Shown here in pieces: positions 1-11,200 of a DNA stretch of 64,000 nucleotides (position 1 is the first letter of the stretch; each line of letters opens with the position of its first letter). Below the pieces are notes generated by a model that ran no database searches, was not told the origin of the DNA, and was given only the letters and a program-made list of their open reading frames with translations. This DNA is from Paraescarpia echinospica (Eukaryota > Annelida > Polychaeta > Sabellida > Siboglinidae): NCBI GenBank assembly GCA_020002185.1, contig CM034541.1, positions 31,614,400 through 31,678,399 on the forward strand, written 5' to 3'. Made by a program: the position numbers and the translations under genes.

Positions 1-518
1 ATTGCAATAATCTAAGCGTGATGTAATCATTGCATTTACAACACTTTCTGCTGTCGATTGTGGCAGGTAACGGAGAATTTGGCAGTGAACAGATACTAAT
101 GGTATAAGAAATCTGAGCCGCCATGTCATGATGTTTATCTAAGTAGACACCAAGATCTCTCATGCATTCGGCAGCATAGACGACTTCAGAACCAACGCGC
201 ACATGCAATTCAGCTGCCAAATCAGATACCGACCTGGGTACAACCGGTACAACCTCGCATCATTCATCAGCAAGTAGTTGAACGTCATCCAGGATTTGAT
301 GTCGTCGATGCACTGCTCGACACGATGCACAGCGGTAGTAAGAGAAATGACATTCAAGTCAAAATAACATAACAACTGTAAGTCATCGGTATAATGGTGA
401 TACTTCAAATTAGGATGTCACCGATCGGCTGCACATATAAAGAAAACAGCAGTGGACCTAACACTGATCCTTGCGGTACACCAGTGTGCAGAGTCGTTTC
501 GCTTGAAGTTGCGCTGTA
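1..518 (-). mobile_element. L2/CR1-superfamily LINE, reverse transcriptase palm fragment
   Basis: Read on the minus strand, 518 to 430 gives the RT block GVPQGSVLGPLLFSLYVQP, and 408 to 160 continues with YHHYTDDLQLL, a degenerate form of the catalytic YADD box, followed by the usual ECIxDIxxWM helix (here QCIDDIKSWMTFNYLLMND). This is a non-LTR retrotransposon RT of the L2-like type. It looks like the downstream part of the LINE whose endonuclease and RT N-terminus lie at 4447-6530 on the same strand, the two halves being separated by the inverted-repeat element at 519-4446. Stops and frameshifts make it non-functional, and it runs off the left edge. Confidence 0.75.
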
Positions 519-631
519 GCGAAAAATCCTGCCGCTGAAAAATACTGCCCAAATGACCCTTAATGCGCATGTCCGGAAATACAGTTTTTTTGCGGGGAGA
601 CGTCAGGGCTGGTTAAATGTTAACAAGGGGC
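519..631 (+). repeat. Left terminal inverted repeat
   Basis: It pairs with 4446-4334 over about 113 bp with scattered mismatches. Shared blocks include TGCCGCTGAAAAATACTGCC, AATGCGCAT and the end block AACAAGGGGC. Confidence 0.65.
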
Positions 632-892
632 TATACATACACAGACACATTTTACGAACAGGTAGCCAGGGCCCTACGCATGCGTACGTCCATCCAGATT
701 ATATTATGTAGCGTTAAATTTTCACTGATACTGATTAGGACAGTCGCAAAATCCATTAATTGTAAATGTTGTCATACTGTTATCTTAACACACTGTAAAC
801 ACGAAGCAAATAGGTGCAAATGTTGTTATACTGTTATTATTTATTATATTAAAATATGTATTATGTCTCCAATAAAATTGCTTTAATTATAA

Positions 893-955
893 TGTAGCGG
901 AAAATTCTGCCGTTGTAAAATACTGCTTCACCGACCGTTAATGCGCATGTCTGCA
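893..955 (+). repeat. Subterminal repeat of the TIR element, left
   Basis: GCGGAAAATTCTGCCGTTG and ACCGACCGTTAATGCGCAT repeat the start of the left terminal repeat in direct orientation. The matching right-side unit is at 4290-4333 in reverse orientation, so each end carries two related modules. Confidence 0.55.
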
Positions 956-1726
956 AATAGAAGTTCGTTGTGTAAAGAAATAGTTTATTTTAAACATTTT
1001 AATATAATTGCCGTCTTCAAGCTTTATTATGAATATTTGCGATGGGTGTAAAATTATTAGAATGTTGTTCATTTGAGACATTTGAAAGAAAGATATATGT
1101 GGAAATATTTATAAGTACTAGCCAACTAATGTGTTGTAAGTTGTATTCAGCAAAACTAATTTACAAACTGCCATAACACTATATTCGGTGCTAAAATAAT
1201 TGAGATTTGTTTAAAGTTAGTTAAAATAGTTGAGCAAAAAATAATAAATGTGTTCTTGTAGATGCATAACATAATTGAATATAATCCTGCAAGAATGATG
1301 ATGCATTCGTTCACTCACCTATTTGGCATATTTACTGCTGAGCTCGACTCCACTGGGCTTTTGCCCATATCCGTATGCCCATGCAGCCATTCAGAAATAT
1401 ACACATGCATACCTAGCTATAATTAAATATGTAAATATCATATGGTAATTGGGCTGCGTAAAGTGAAAGAGTCTCAGTAATGGTGCATAATGGCAATGCC
1501 CATTTATTTAACAAAACATTTGAAAACGTGTGTACAGTGTGTATTAAACATACCCCAATTATATTACATGATCACAGTGCACATGCATTATATAATTACT
1601 AGAATTTAAATTATTTGAAAACATAAGTATGGTATGCATTAAATATACATCAATTAATATAGTTATGTGGATTGCATATTTGGGTAGTGTATAAGTAACT
1701 ATCCCTACAGTATCTTAGTTTCATTT
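956..1726. other. AT-rich spacer, no gene seen
   Basis: No reading frame with recognisable protein similarity, no splice-consistent exon and no RNA gene were seen. It lies inside the TIR element, between its left subterminal repeat and the CR1-like LINE. Confidence 0.5.
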
Positions 1727-3955
1727 AACAAGATTTAACAAGATTGCCACCCAGAGAATTAACTCTAGGTGGCAGGTGGACAAGGAAGCCCTTTGGCTTA
1801 TCGAGAGTCCGACCCTTTTATCTATGTGTATCCCGCCCGTCTGAGGTATGTGTCGATTTTATTTTTAAACATATTCACGCTACTAGCATCCACACAATCA
1901 GCAGGTAATCTGTTCCATTCATTTACAGTCCTTTGTGAAAATGAAAACTTTCTTATATCCAATCTACTCTGCTCCTTTGCCAATGTAAGTTCATGTCCTC
2001 TAGTCCTTCTATCTTTCTTAACTGAGAAAAAAATATTTATATCAATATTTTCATAACCCTTCAATATTTTAAACACTTCTATCTGATCTCCTCTCAATCT
2101 CCTGGTCTCTAGTGTTGTTAAACCGCATTTTTAGGCGTATTTTGTAACTAAGATCCCTCAGTTTTTGTATCATTTTAGTTGCTCTCCTCTGCACTCTTTC
2201 TAGCATATCTATGTCCTTCCTGCGATATGGCCTCCACGCTTGAATACAATATTCTAAATGAGGCCTAACTATTGTTTTGCACAGCGGTATTATTAGCTCT
2301 TTTTCCTTATACGTTATGTTTCGCCTAATTAATCCAAGGATTTGATTTCCCTTTGAAGCTGCAATTCCGCACTGCTCTGAAACCTTCATATCAGCACTAA
2401 TGGTTAACCCTAAGTCCTTTTCTTTTACAGTAGTACTTAGTACAGTACCCTCCATTGTATATTCTACCTCTTCGTTCCCATGTCCTGTGTGGAGGCATTT
2501 ACATTTCCCAAAATTGAACAGCATTTGCCACTTTTCAGACCATTTGATCAACCTGTCAAGATCATCTTGTAAATGCTGTCTATCTCCATCACTTTTAATC
2601 CTTCTAAACACTTTTGTATCATCCGCAAATTTCAACACCTTGCTTGTTATTTCATCATCCAAATCGTTGATATATATTAAGAATAATATAGGTCCTAATA
2701 CTGATCCCTGTGGTACCCCACTCAATACCGATTTCCAGTTTGAAGCCTCCCCATCAACTACTACACGTTGTCTTCTGTCAATCAGCCATTGTTCTATCCA
2801 GTTTATTATACCATTTCCTATGCCATGGGCCTTTAGTTTAAGCAGTAATCTTTGATGTGGTACTTTGTCGAAAGCTTTTTGAAAATCTAAGTAGACGATA
2901 TCTACTGGTGATCCCTCATCTACCCACTTAGTGATGTCTTCCAAAAAACATAACATATTTGTTAAGCATGACCTCGCTTTAAAAAAACCATGTTGAGATG
3001 GGTTTATCAAGTTTGTTTAACAAGAAAATCCACCATGTGATCTTTAATTAGTCTTTCTAACAATTTACAAATCACTGATGTTAAACTCACTGGTCTATTG
3101 TTCTCTGACTTGTTTCTCGAACCTTTTTTGAATAACGGTATAATGTTTGCTTCTTTCCATTCTAAAGGAACCACTCCCTCTTCTAATGACAAATTGAAAA
3201 CTGTTGCAAGCGGTACGCTAATTTGTTCTACAATTTCCAATAGTAGTTTGGGCGGAATCCCATCCACTCCAGGTGATTTATTATCCTTCATAGCCCTTAT
3301 TTTCTTAGCTACCATTTCCGGGGTTACAATTTGTCCTAAATAGTCTGAATCTGCCTTGAACTTAGCCTCTGGTACTGGCAGTGAACTAATATCTTCCCTG
3401 GTAAACACTGAACTAAAGTACTCATTCAGGTCTTCTGCCATTAAGAATCCCTCTGATATTATATTTCCAGCACTATCTTCTAGAGGACCGACCTTATCTT
3501 GAACTTTCTGTTTGCTTCGAACATACGCATAAAAACTCTTGCTGTCATGTTTTATATTACTAGCTAATTGTTGTTCATAGCTTCTCTTTGAATTTCTAAT
3601 TTCAGCTGTAGCTTGGTTAAGTGCTTCTTTATAACTGTTGTAGTCTTCATCATTTCCAGTACATCTATATGTCTTCCACATCATTTGTTTGTACTTAATT
3701 TTTCTAATGGCTTCTTTCGATAAGTGTTTCTTTTTGGACCGTTTTCCTTGTTTTTTGAAGGGTACAAATTTATCGACTATGCACTTAATTTCACTCTTTA
3801 ATACATTCCAGCATTCTGTTGCCGTCTTATTTTTCAGTGTGTTATTCCAGTCTATCTTTGCTAAATATTTCCTCATGTCCTTATACCTTCCTTTGTGGAA
3901 ATTTCTCCTATACTGCTTTTTAGTATTCCTTTCTGATTTTACTAGCATTAAACCA
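1727..3955 (-). mobile_element. CR1-like LINE copy 1, 5'-truncated
   Basis: The minus strand encodes the second half of a LINE ORF2. From the right: a region before RT (KYLAKIDWN...), RT blocks including NKSPGVDGIPPKLL (about 3260), GFFKARSCLTN, VDIVYLDFQKAFDKVPHQRL (about 2860), SGVPQGSVLGPILFLIYIND (about 2710) and the catalytic FADDTKVF (about 2620), then the C-terminal domain LEYCIQAWRPYRRKDIDMLE and the terminal FSFSQRTVNEWNRLP at about 1930. At least two frameshifts (near 3008 and 2100) inactivate it. The 3' end has tandem TTAAATCTTG units (1753 to 1731), the short terminal repeat typical of CR1-group elements. The endonuclease is missing, as in 5'-truncated insertions. Confidence 0.9.
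1822..3955 (-). pseudogene. CR1-like ORF2 (RT) remnant
   Basis: Three open segments (4059-3007, 3010-2069 and 2097-1822 on the minus strand; similarity to sister copies starts near 3955) cover RT from the fingers to the C-terminal domain. The catalytic aspartates of FADD are present, but frame changes between segments prevent one protein. Sister copies at 21411-23400, 46140-52935 and 61139-64000 are the closest relatives in the window. Confidence 0.85.
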
Positions 3956-4071
3956 ACTACATGTATATAAATGACTATACACACTTGTGCAAAGTGTATG
4001 TTATATCTTGTGTCACACGGATAGAATAATTTTACTCTTATTGTCATGGGAATGTGCAAAATATGCCGACA

Positions 4072-4115
4072 TAATTATATATATATATATATACAGTGTA
4101 TATATATATATATAA
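4072..4115. repeat. (AT)n microsatellite
   Basis: Alternating AT interrupted by ACAGTGT. It sits just upstream of the CR1-like truncation point. Confidence 0.9.
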
Positions 4116-4202
4116 AATGGTGAGGTGCACAATCAGGCCACAATGCTCATGCAACATCCATCAATGTATACTGACATATCATTAGATTACTAGTATAAAA
4201 CA

Positions 4203-4301
4203 TATCACCATCACAACAAAAGAAGTCACCAAATTACTTCATGACTTAAAAATAAACAAATCAACAGGACCCGACCAGGTGCCTGCCAAAATCCAGGGTC
4301 G
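4203..4301 (+). mobile_element. Captured LINE RT scrap
   Basis: The plus strand reads about 32 codons, TTKEVTKLLHDLKINKSTGP then DQVPAKI, the block before RT motif 1 in jockey/CR1-type elements. It is opposite in strand to the surrounding LINEs and ends where the right subterminal repeat begins. Confidence 0.55.
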
Positions 4302-4333
4302 GTGCAGCAGTATTTTACAGCGGCAGAATTGTT
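4290..4333 (-). repeat. Subterminal repeat of the TIR element, right
   Basis: In reverse complement it repeats the GCAGAATT...AGCGGCAG module of the terminal repeat and matches 893-955. Confidence 0.5.
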
Positions 4334-4446
4334 CGCCCCTTGCTAACATATAACACTCTCTGACGTCTCACCGCAAAAAACTGTAATACCGGATATGCGC
4401 ATTGAGGGTCGGTGCGGCAGTATTTTTCAGCGGCAGGACTTTTCGC
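4334..4446 (-). repeat. Right terminal inverted repeat
   Basis: Reverse complement partner of 519-631, of equal length, with point differences only in the stretch I compared. Confidence 0.65.
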
Positions 4447-6530
4447 AACAGCAATACCGACAACAACACTTTGCCTGCGATCGCAAAGGTACGACTCAAC
4501 TCAGCGTAATACATCTCCAATCTACGATTGAGAAGTATTGTATGGCTGATCGTGTCGAAAGCAGCGCTTAGGACAATGAGCATGACGACAGTGCCTTATC
4601 TACGGCCAAGGGCCGTCCTAATTTCTCTACCACACAAAGTAGGGTGGTCTCCGTTGAATGGTGTCGTTTGTATGCAGATTGAAGAGGATCAGTCAGTGAT
4701 TGACTGACCAAGTAAATGTTCAGTCTGGTGATCACAACCTTTTCAATTATCTTTGAGAGTTGTGATAGATGGCTGACTAGGCGGTAGTTACTTACCGTGT
4801 CTTTGCACAGAGATGGTTTCTTTAATAATGGGTGTTCAAGAGCACGCGTCAATTCAAGCGGTATATCTCTTTCCGTTAGGCACGAGTTTGTTATACTAGC
4901 AGCAGTGATGGCAAGTGTGTCAATGTTCTGCTTTATATGATCAGAGGACAGGGGATCAAGTGTGAACGTTTTACACTTCGCTCTGATGATAGATGTTACT
5001 TCACAAACTGTTATTGGTGTGAAACTGTCAATCGGCGTCACGTAGCAACGTGGTTCGTGCGGCGGCGTGATGCGCTGTCGGGCAACGTGTAACTCACTGC
5101 GAATTCCGGCAACCTCAGTTTCAAAATAGACGGAAAATGCATTGCAGCAATCAAATGCGCACATATGTTCTGGGTACGCCAGTGGTGGCTTCCCACTGAG
5201 AGATCGAACTGACGATTTTAAAGAGCTTCTCCTTGTCAGCATTCAGCAACTTGTCCTGGTAGTACTTCGTCTTTGTGAGAGATATACTGTTATTGCACTC
5301 ATCGCGTGCAGCAACAAACATTTGGCGATGAACTTCCAGTTTTAAACTCATCACCAACAACTCCATCTTACGCCGTTGTCTTCTCGCATCGTCAATGTCA
5401 CTGTTGTACCACGGATTTGGTTTGTGCCCTCGGACAATAGTCGGGCGCACAGGCGCATGCTTGTCTATGACTTTTCTGAAGTCAGTGTTGTAGCGTTACA
5501 TAAGTTCCACAGCGTTTGATGTTAATGCAGCAGCGGCTAACAAAGCACATGTTGTTCTTACGTCGTGGTTGATTGTGGCAGCGTCAAACGAGCGGTAGTT
5601 ACGCATGAGTATTTCTGTTGATGTCTTGAGTGGTCTACTGGCATCAATAATACAGCACACGTCTTGAATATCAAATATTGATAACGAAACGACTTGTACA
5701 GCGGTGGCAAGATTATCGTCATTGTGCGCAATTACGAAATCCAGTGTGTGTCCAGCTGAATGTGTGGCTTCACTGACATGCTGGACAAGATTGAAAGAAT
5801 CGTTTTTCAGTTTCAACGTCATATTTGATGTTGAAATCACCGACAATGCAGGACGGAATCACACATAATGACAGCTTTGTAAAAAGCTGCTCAAGTTCCA
5901 TGTAAAACACAGTCTTTGTAGAGGACGGTGGCCAGTATAACGTGAGCAAGTTAAATGTCCTGGAAATGTCACCAGTGAACTGCAAGCCCATCAGTTCAAA
6001 TGAAACATAGTTCAATGACAGAATTAGCTTGGACGATAATGTGTTTATGTGTAAGATGGCCACACTTCCTCCCCCACCCGTAACACGTGGCCCGTTGATA
6101 CAGGTGTAATCAGTCGGCGTTAATTTCGCAATTATTTGTTTGTCACTGGATTTCAACAACCACGTCTCGGTAATCGCAAGTATATCAATATCATGATCTC
6201 TTACAAATTCATTAATGGTGATGGCTTTATTTCGGACAGATCGAGCATTCAGGAGCGCAGCAGACAAGTTGATCATCAATGGTCTAGTCGCACCACTCGT
6301 CGTGACGCGGATTAGGTTACGTGTTGAAAGTGCAGCAGACAAGTTGACCGTCGATGGTCTGGTCGCACTATTCGGCTTGGTAAAGGTTACCCCCATGACA
6401 GCCCCGGCGGGTGGGTCTGTGGAGTGCCACCCCTGCATTACACGCCGTTCTCCACCCAGCATTGTTGAGACCGGTATTTCTGTAGGGGCGGAAACAATGC
6501 AAGCATTCTGCGGTGAATGTCGTCATGCTT
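4447..6530 (-). mobile_element. L2-like LINE, endonuclease and RT N-terminus
   Basis: The minus strand carries an apurinic-type endonuclease (6462-5770: LLNARSVRNKAITINEFV, DILAITETWL, CIVGDFN) followed by a linker (HKPNPWYNSDI at about 5410) and the RT start (5242-4447: FTLDPLSSDHIK, LLKKPSLCKD, LSQLSKIIEKVVITRLNIYL, LSAAFDTISHTILL). The order EN, linker, RT and the LDPLPS/AAFDTI motifs are those of L2-like and related CR1-superfamily LINEs. It has several frameshifts and stops. The RT is cut at 4446 by the TIR element and appears to resume at 518. Confidence 0.8.
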
Positions 6531-6821
6531 GACTTGACCACACTTGATTTGTAAACAACAGTGGTTGTGCATGACTGCAACAACATGATAGTGACAAACA
6601 GGTGCAAACAGCAAACATAAAATGTAATTAAATCATAAAAAGGCGCAATTATTTGCCATACGAAGCAGTCAAATGAATGCCTAATATGTTCATAATAATA
6701 TGTGTAAATTAGTAACGGTGTAAACTCCCTAAAAGTGGCAAAAATCAGCGATACTCCAGAGACTGCATTCGGTGCAGCCAGTTAGGAGCGACCATATATC
6801 ATCTACTATCTACTCTACTAT
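6531..6821. other. No feature recognised
   Basis: Short AT-rich stretch between two LINE fragments. I looked here for a terminal DCXR exon (reverse complement of a ...GGRSAT stop end) and did not find one. Confidence 0.4.
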
Positions 6822-7048
6822 ATCATGGATTGGCCATATCATGAGAAAGAAAGACGACATCTCCAAAATAACACTTGGACACCTGAAAGAAAAGAAAATC
6901 GTGGACGACCCAAAAAACCTGGAGAAAGAGAGAAAAAACAAGAATTAAAAACGTCATCTAAGCTGGGGCCAGGCTGCAAAACAGGCTGCAGACAGGAGGA
7001 GGTGGAGGACGTGTTTCTACCCTATCTACCAATGGGCAGGTAGATGAA
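6822..7048 (+). mobile_element. LINE C-terminal fragment
   Basis: 6825-7043 reads NNTWTPERKENRGRPKKPGE and then a degenerate WxxVxALC-like end ([15 protein letters not shown]). This is the conserved C-terminus of many RTE/CR1-type LINE polyproteins (WTPxGKRxRGRPKxTW). Only the last 70 or so codons remain. It ends about 20 bp from the splice donor of DCXR copy A exon 6, which is on the opposite strand. Confidence 0.65.
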
Positions 7049-7067
7049 TAACGGTAACGGTGATTAC

Positions 7068-7185
7068 CTGGAAACTTCCCTTGTGGTATACTCGAAAGGA
7101 CTGCCGCAGATTTAATTGGATCTGACCAGTGATGTATCCCCAAGGGCGTCATCACAACGGTTGGCTGAACGCAGTTCACGCGAAT
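7068..7185 (-). CDS. DCXR: DCXR copy A exon 6
   Basis: 118 nt, acceptor TTAG at 7189-7186 and donor GTAATC from 7067. It encodes [20 protein letters not shown] and ends with IPQGKFP plus one base (phase 1). This is the substrate-lid and C-terminal part of the DCXR fold. It is the last copy A exon visible. Confidence 0.85.
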
Positions 7186-8194
7186 CTAACAAGTATGACA
7201 ATGGTCATCATTATTATTATTATTATTATTTATAACACATATTATCTAAAGACCAACATACGTAGCATTGATGCAAACAAAGCAACGCTGAATTATGCTC
7301 GTTTCCAACATATGTTCCTTATCATCTTAAAAAACAGTAATATAATATATGTCACGAAGTAACGGTGTTTTTACATATTTATGACCACATTCATTGTTAC
7401 ATCAGGTATTGTTTTGTGAAGAGAATTACGCAGTTTTCGTGGTGTACTACTTTCGGCACCACTAAGTTAATTTGTCATATAACTTTGGGCCAAAACCAAA
7501 GACAGCAATAAATGAGTCCAATAATTTAAGAAATTATCTACCTACAGGCGAAGAGTAGTTGTTCATATGAGTGTTCATCATTCGGTTAGATGGCGATACA
7601 GTAAACCAGACAATTGTTTGGCACGGACGGAAACCTGGAGTAAGCAGATTTGAAAGTGCGTGCAATATTAGTAAAGTCAATTGTACAATTCCTAACAAAC
7701 GCACAGTACCTTCAAACGTGTTGCACTATTAGATACATTTGATTCAGTTATTTACACCGATAGATCATTTACCTGATGAGGACCAAGTTCCAGCGCCATG
7801 ACTCTCATGACTTGATCGAGAGCCCCTTTAGAGGCACTATACGACAGGTGATTGACTACTGCCCGCTGAGATGCTCTGGATGAAATGTGTACTATGGCGC
7901 CACCCTTGCCTCTCTCAATCATTCCTTTTGCCACTACCTTGAAAACAAGAGATCATACACATCAACGTCGAATTTAACAGTATTTAGTGTGTATATCCAT
8001 AAACCAACCAACATTTTAAACATTTTTAACAATCGCTGGATACACTGTTATATTCAAATACGCAAATAGTACACCTACTCTGTATAATTATGTTAAGATA
8101 ACGTAGAAACGATGGGATAGTTATCAATTTAAACAAGCAGTATGCTCGATCGTGTGTATGTGTGTGAGTGAGTGTGTGCGTGTGTGTTTGTGTG

Positions 8195-8241
<47 letters not shown>

Positions 8242-11200
8242 ATGCTTTCGTGCGTGTCGTGTATGCTGGCGAGCTTACTGAAGTTTGCGTTGCTCAGTAG
8301 CCTAGCCTATTCGGCTAATTGTTTGTTGTTAAATCACAGTCATTTTAGTAATTATTGTCTCAGCCGATTATCATTTTGAATGAAGTAAATTGTTCTTATG
8401 TATATTGTGACATGTTTATATTGACAACTGCTACGCCTACAGCAGGCCCAACCATGAAAAACGATAATCATCTCCAAATTTGCCTTGTCGTTGTAACTAG
8501 TAAACATGTTATGTCCACCCGGTGTACGATATAGCATCATGATATTTGCTGCAAATATAACAAAAATTCTATGCCGAAAGGAATACGATAAACCAACATA
8601 TGAACTGCCACTTTGATATACACGAAAGTCTACGTCATAAGGTATACGCCAACGTTCCCAGAAGACACAGGCTGATTAGTAACATGCACAAAGCACTAGG
8701 AACGCCGGGAGCGACAACTTTCTAAATTTCATGTTCACCAGATAATTTGCAGCGACGAAGTTACGCGTATCGAAGATGCCAACCCGGAGGTTACTGGTGT
8801 GTTTGACACTGTATTTGCAAATGGTTAGATTGTATTATCTCATTTAGATGTATTGGCCTAAAGCACACCCTTTCGTTTTCATTTAAAGATTACAAAAAGA
8901 CGAAGACCATGGAAGAGGTGGGGCGACCAAATCAACCATGACACTGGACTCCAGTCATTAATTGCAGACAGGTACGCTCTGGATAAATTACGATGGAGGG
9001 GTGTGATATCCAGGAGGACAGCGAGGGGTCCAGTTGTACTTAAAGAGAAACAAAAGGCAATTGCGTGGGTTTGTGCACCTAAACAAATTAATACAATATA
9101 TCCTTTTCCACTTTGAAAATTAATTCTGAGAAACCTACAGGAATGTTGATTATAGTTGCAGATTCTAGTAAAAGTCTCACAGTTCCCGGCGGCTGACATA
9201 TTGAGACACTCTATAGATGCTTGACCAATAAGCACCTACATTTTCCCAGACCTTGACGCTGCAGTCATGCATTAAATGCCCCTGTGTCATCGACATATGC
9301 TGGTTTCTCATATTCCATGCGATTGAAAGTTATACGTGTGGTAGAGGCCGGCTTCTGTCTCGAGAGACAATGCTTGTTGTAGCTGCATCAGGTAGGTTGA
9401 CTTGGATTTCTGGCGTGACGACTCGCACGCTTGGTTTCCTTGTTTATCTAGTATACTTCGATGTCGTTTGCTAAACCACCAGTGAGACAGGCTCGTCAGA
9501 TGGCTCTGTCCTCAGCAAAAGTCTGCCAGCGTAGATGGTCGATGCCGTAGTCTTTTAGATCTCTCTTGACAACATCTTTGAATCTTAATATGGGTCTGCC
9601 TACTGGACGTTTGCCCTCAGTCAACTCACTAGAGGATGGTCGGTGGGAGGCGGTCACCGGTCATACGCCGTACGTATCCAAGGCATCGTCTGTGTTTGGG
9701 GATGTTTCAGAATCTCAATATTAGTAATTTTATTCTACCATTTTACGCCAAGGATTGTTCGCAGGCAAATGAAAACTGTTGAGTTTCCATTCTTGTTTGC
9801 GGTACGTTGTCCTTGTGGTACGTTGTCCTGAACCATTCAATAAAACACAGGCATGATACATTTTCAGCTTGGTGTTCAATATTAGGCTCTTGTTGGACCA
9901 GACACGATTCGTCTTCCAAAGGATGTTGCTTTTTGCCAAGTCTTGTGTTCAATTCTTTGTCAAGTGTAAAGTTTGTAGACATTATAGAGCCTAAGTAGGA
10001 GAAATTATCCACAGTTTCGTTGGGTTCACTATTAATAGTGATTTAGGCCTCTTGATTTCCGTGGCTCATGGTGACAGTCTTTTTGTTGTTGATTTTGAGG
10101 CCATAATATGTGCAGGTATTTGCGAAGCTGTTCAAGATTAGTTGTAACTGTTCCTCGGAATGGGAGCAGAAGGCAGCATCATCAGCATAGAGGGCCTCGC
10201 ACACTTGAAGTGCTGTTGTTTTTGTCTTGGCCTTAAAGCGTGACTTTGAGTAGATGTTTGCGTCAAGCCTGGCCTGAAGACCCACCCCAGAATGATCAAT
10301 GTTGGTATTTTGCATGGCTTCTTTGAGTAGAATGAAGAAAAATAGTCCAAACATCGTCGGGTCCCGAACACATCTCTGCTTCACACCATTTTTGACGGGG
10401 AAGGGCTCAGATATAGATCCATCAGCCTGAACTGCGTGTGGCCCTCCAGCTCCATGTTGATGGTTGGAGCCAGCTGGTTTGTCTGACCAGTATATTATGT
10501 ATTCAGACTCTCTGATGGAGCCTGTTTCGGGTAGTCTTGTTTCTTGCAGGGCTGCAATGTCAACTGAACTCTTGGCCAATTCTACGTCGATTACAACACT
10601 AGATCGTTAATGGAATCGTAATCCGGGGTCATGACAGGGTTCATTGTCCATACATTCCATGTGCCGCAGCACAGTTTTCGTTGTGGTTTTGCTGCTGTGA
10701 GGGTTGCAGTCTGAAATTAGGTCTGCACACCCAGGCAGGCCTTCATACTGTGGCGGGTTAGATCCCAATTTACTGTGGGCTGCCCAGTTTGGAACGGGCG
10801 GATACTAACCATGAGAAAAAAGTATCTCCCACTGTCAGAGGTGATCCCTGGCGCCATGCTCTACGCCAATCGAGCGTTAGACTTATAACCGGTTACTACC
10901 ATCTCCCGTGTTGTTTCTTGTCCTTGAGTCGAACAGGAACAAGCAGAGTGTCCTCTCTGTTGAGAGAACGATGCAGCTAATGCCAGGGCAATAAACGTGT
11001 TCCTGGTTTACCCTTGTGACTCGATAATAGGAGATTTACAGCCAAAACACGTCTCTCGACCCAATCTGCTGTACTCTGAAGGAAAAGCATGGCTGATACG
11101 TCCAGCAACAGGTAGGGTGCAGGGGGTGTCGGAATGTGCGAAGGAAGTACGCAAACCGTCTGTATATCCCAAACCAGATTTCCAATCAGGGTTTATTCCC

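Larger units (their letters stand above)
519..4446. mobile_element. Nested element with about 113-bp terminal inverted repeats
   Basis: 519-631 and 4334-4446 are imperfect reverse complements, both starting GCGAAAA(A/G)TCCTGCCGCTG inward. The element interrupts an L2-like LINE (halves at 1-518 and 4447-6530). Inside are a CR1-like LINE (1727-3955), AT-rich filler and a scrap of another RT (4203-4301). No transposase was found, so it is best described as a non-autonomous TIR or foldback element of unknown superfamily. No clean target-site duplication is visible; the flanks share only GCTGT(A/T), which may be part of the repeat. Confidence 0.6.

Noticed and set aside
2400..2855. Plus-strand frames opposite CR1-like RT (also 22083-22463, 61894-62235, 62444-62791)
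   Set aside because: Antisense shadows of the RT coding strand, recurring in each copy for that reason.
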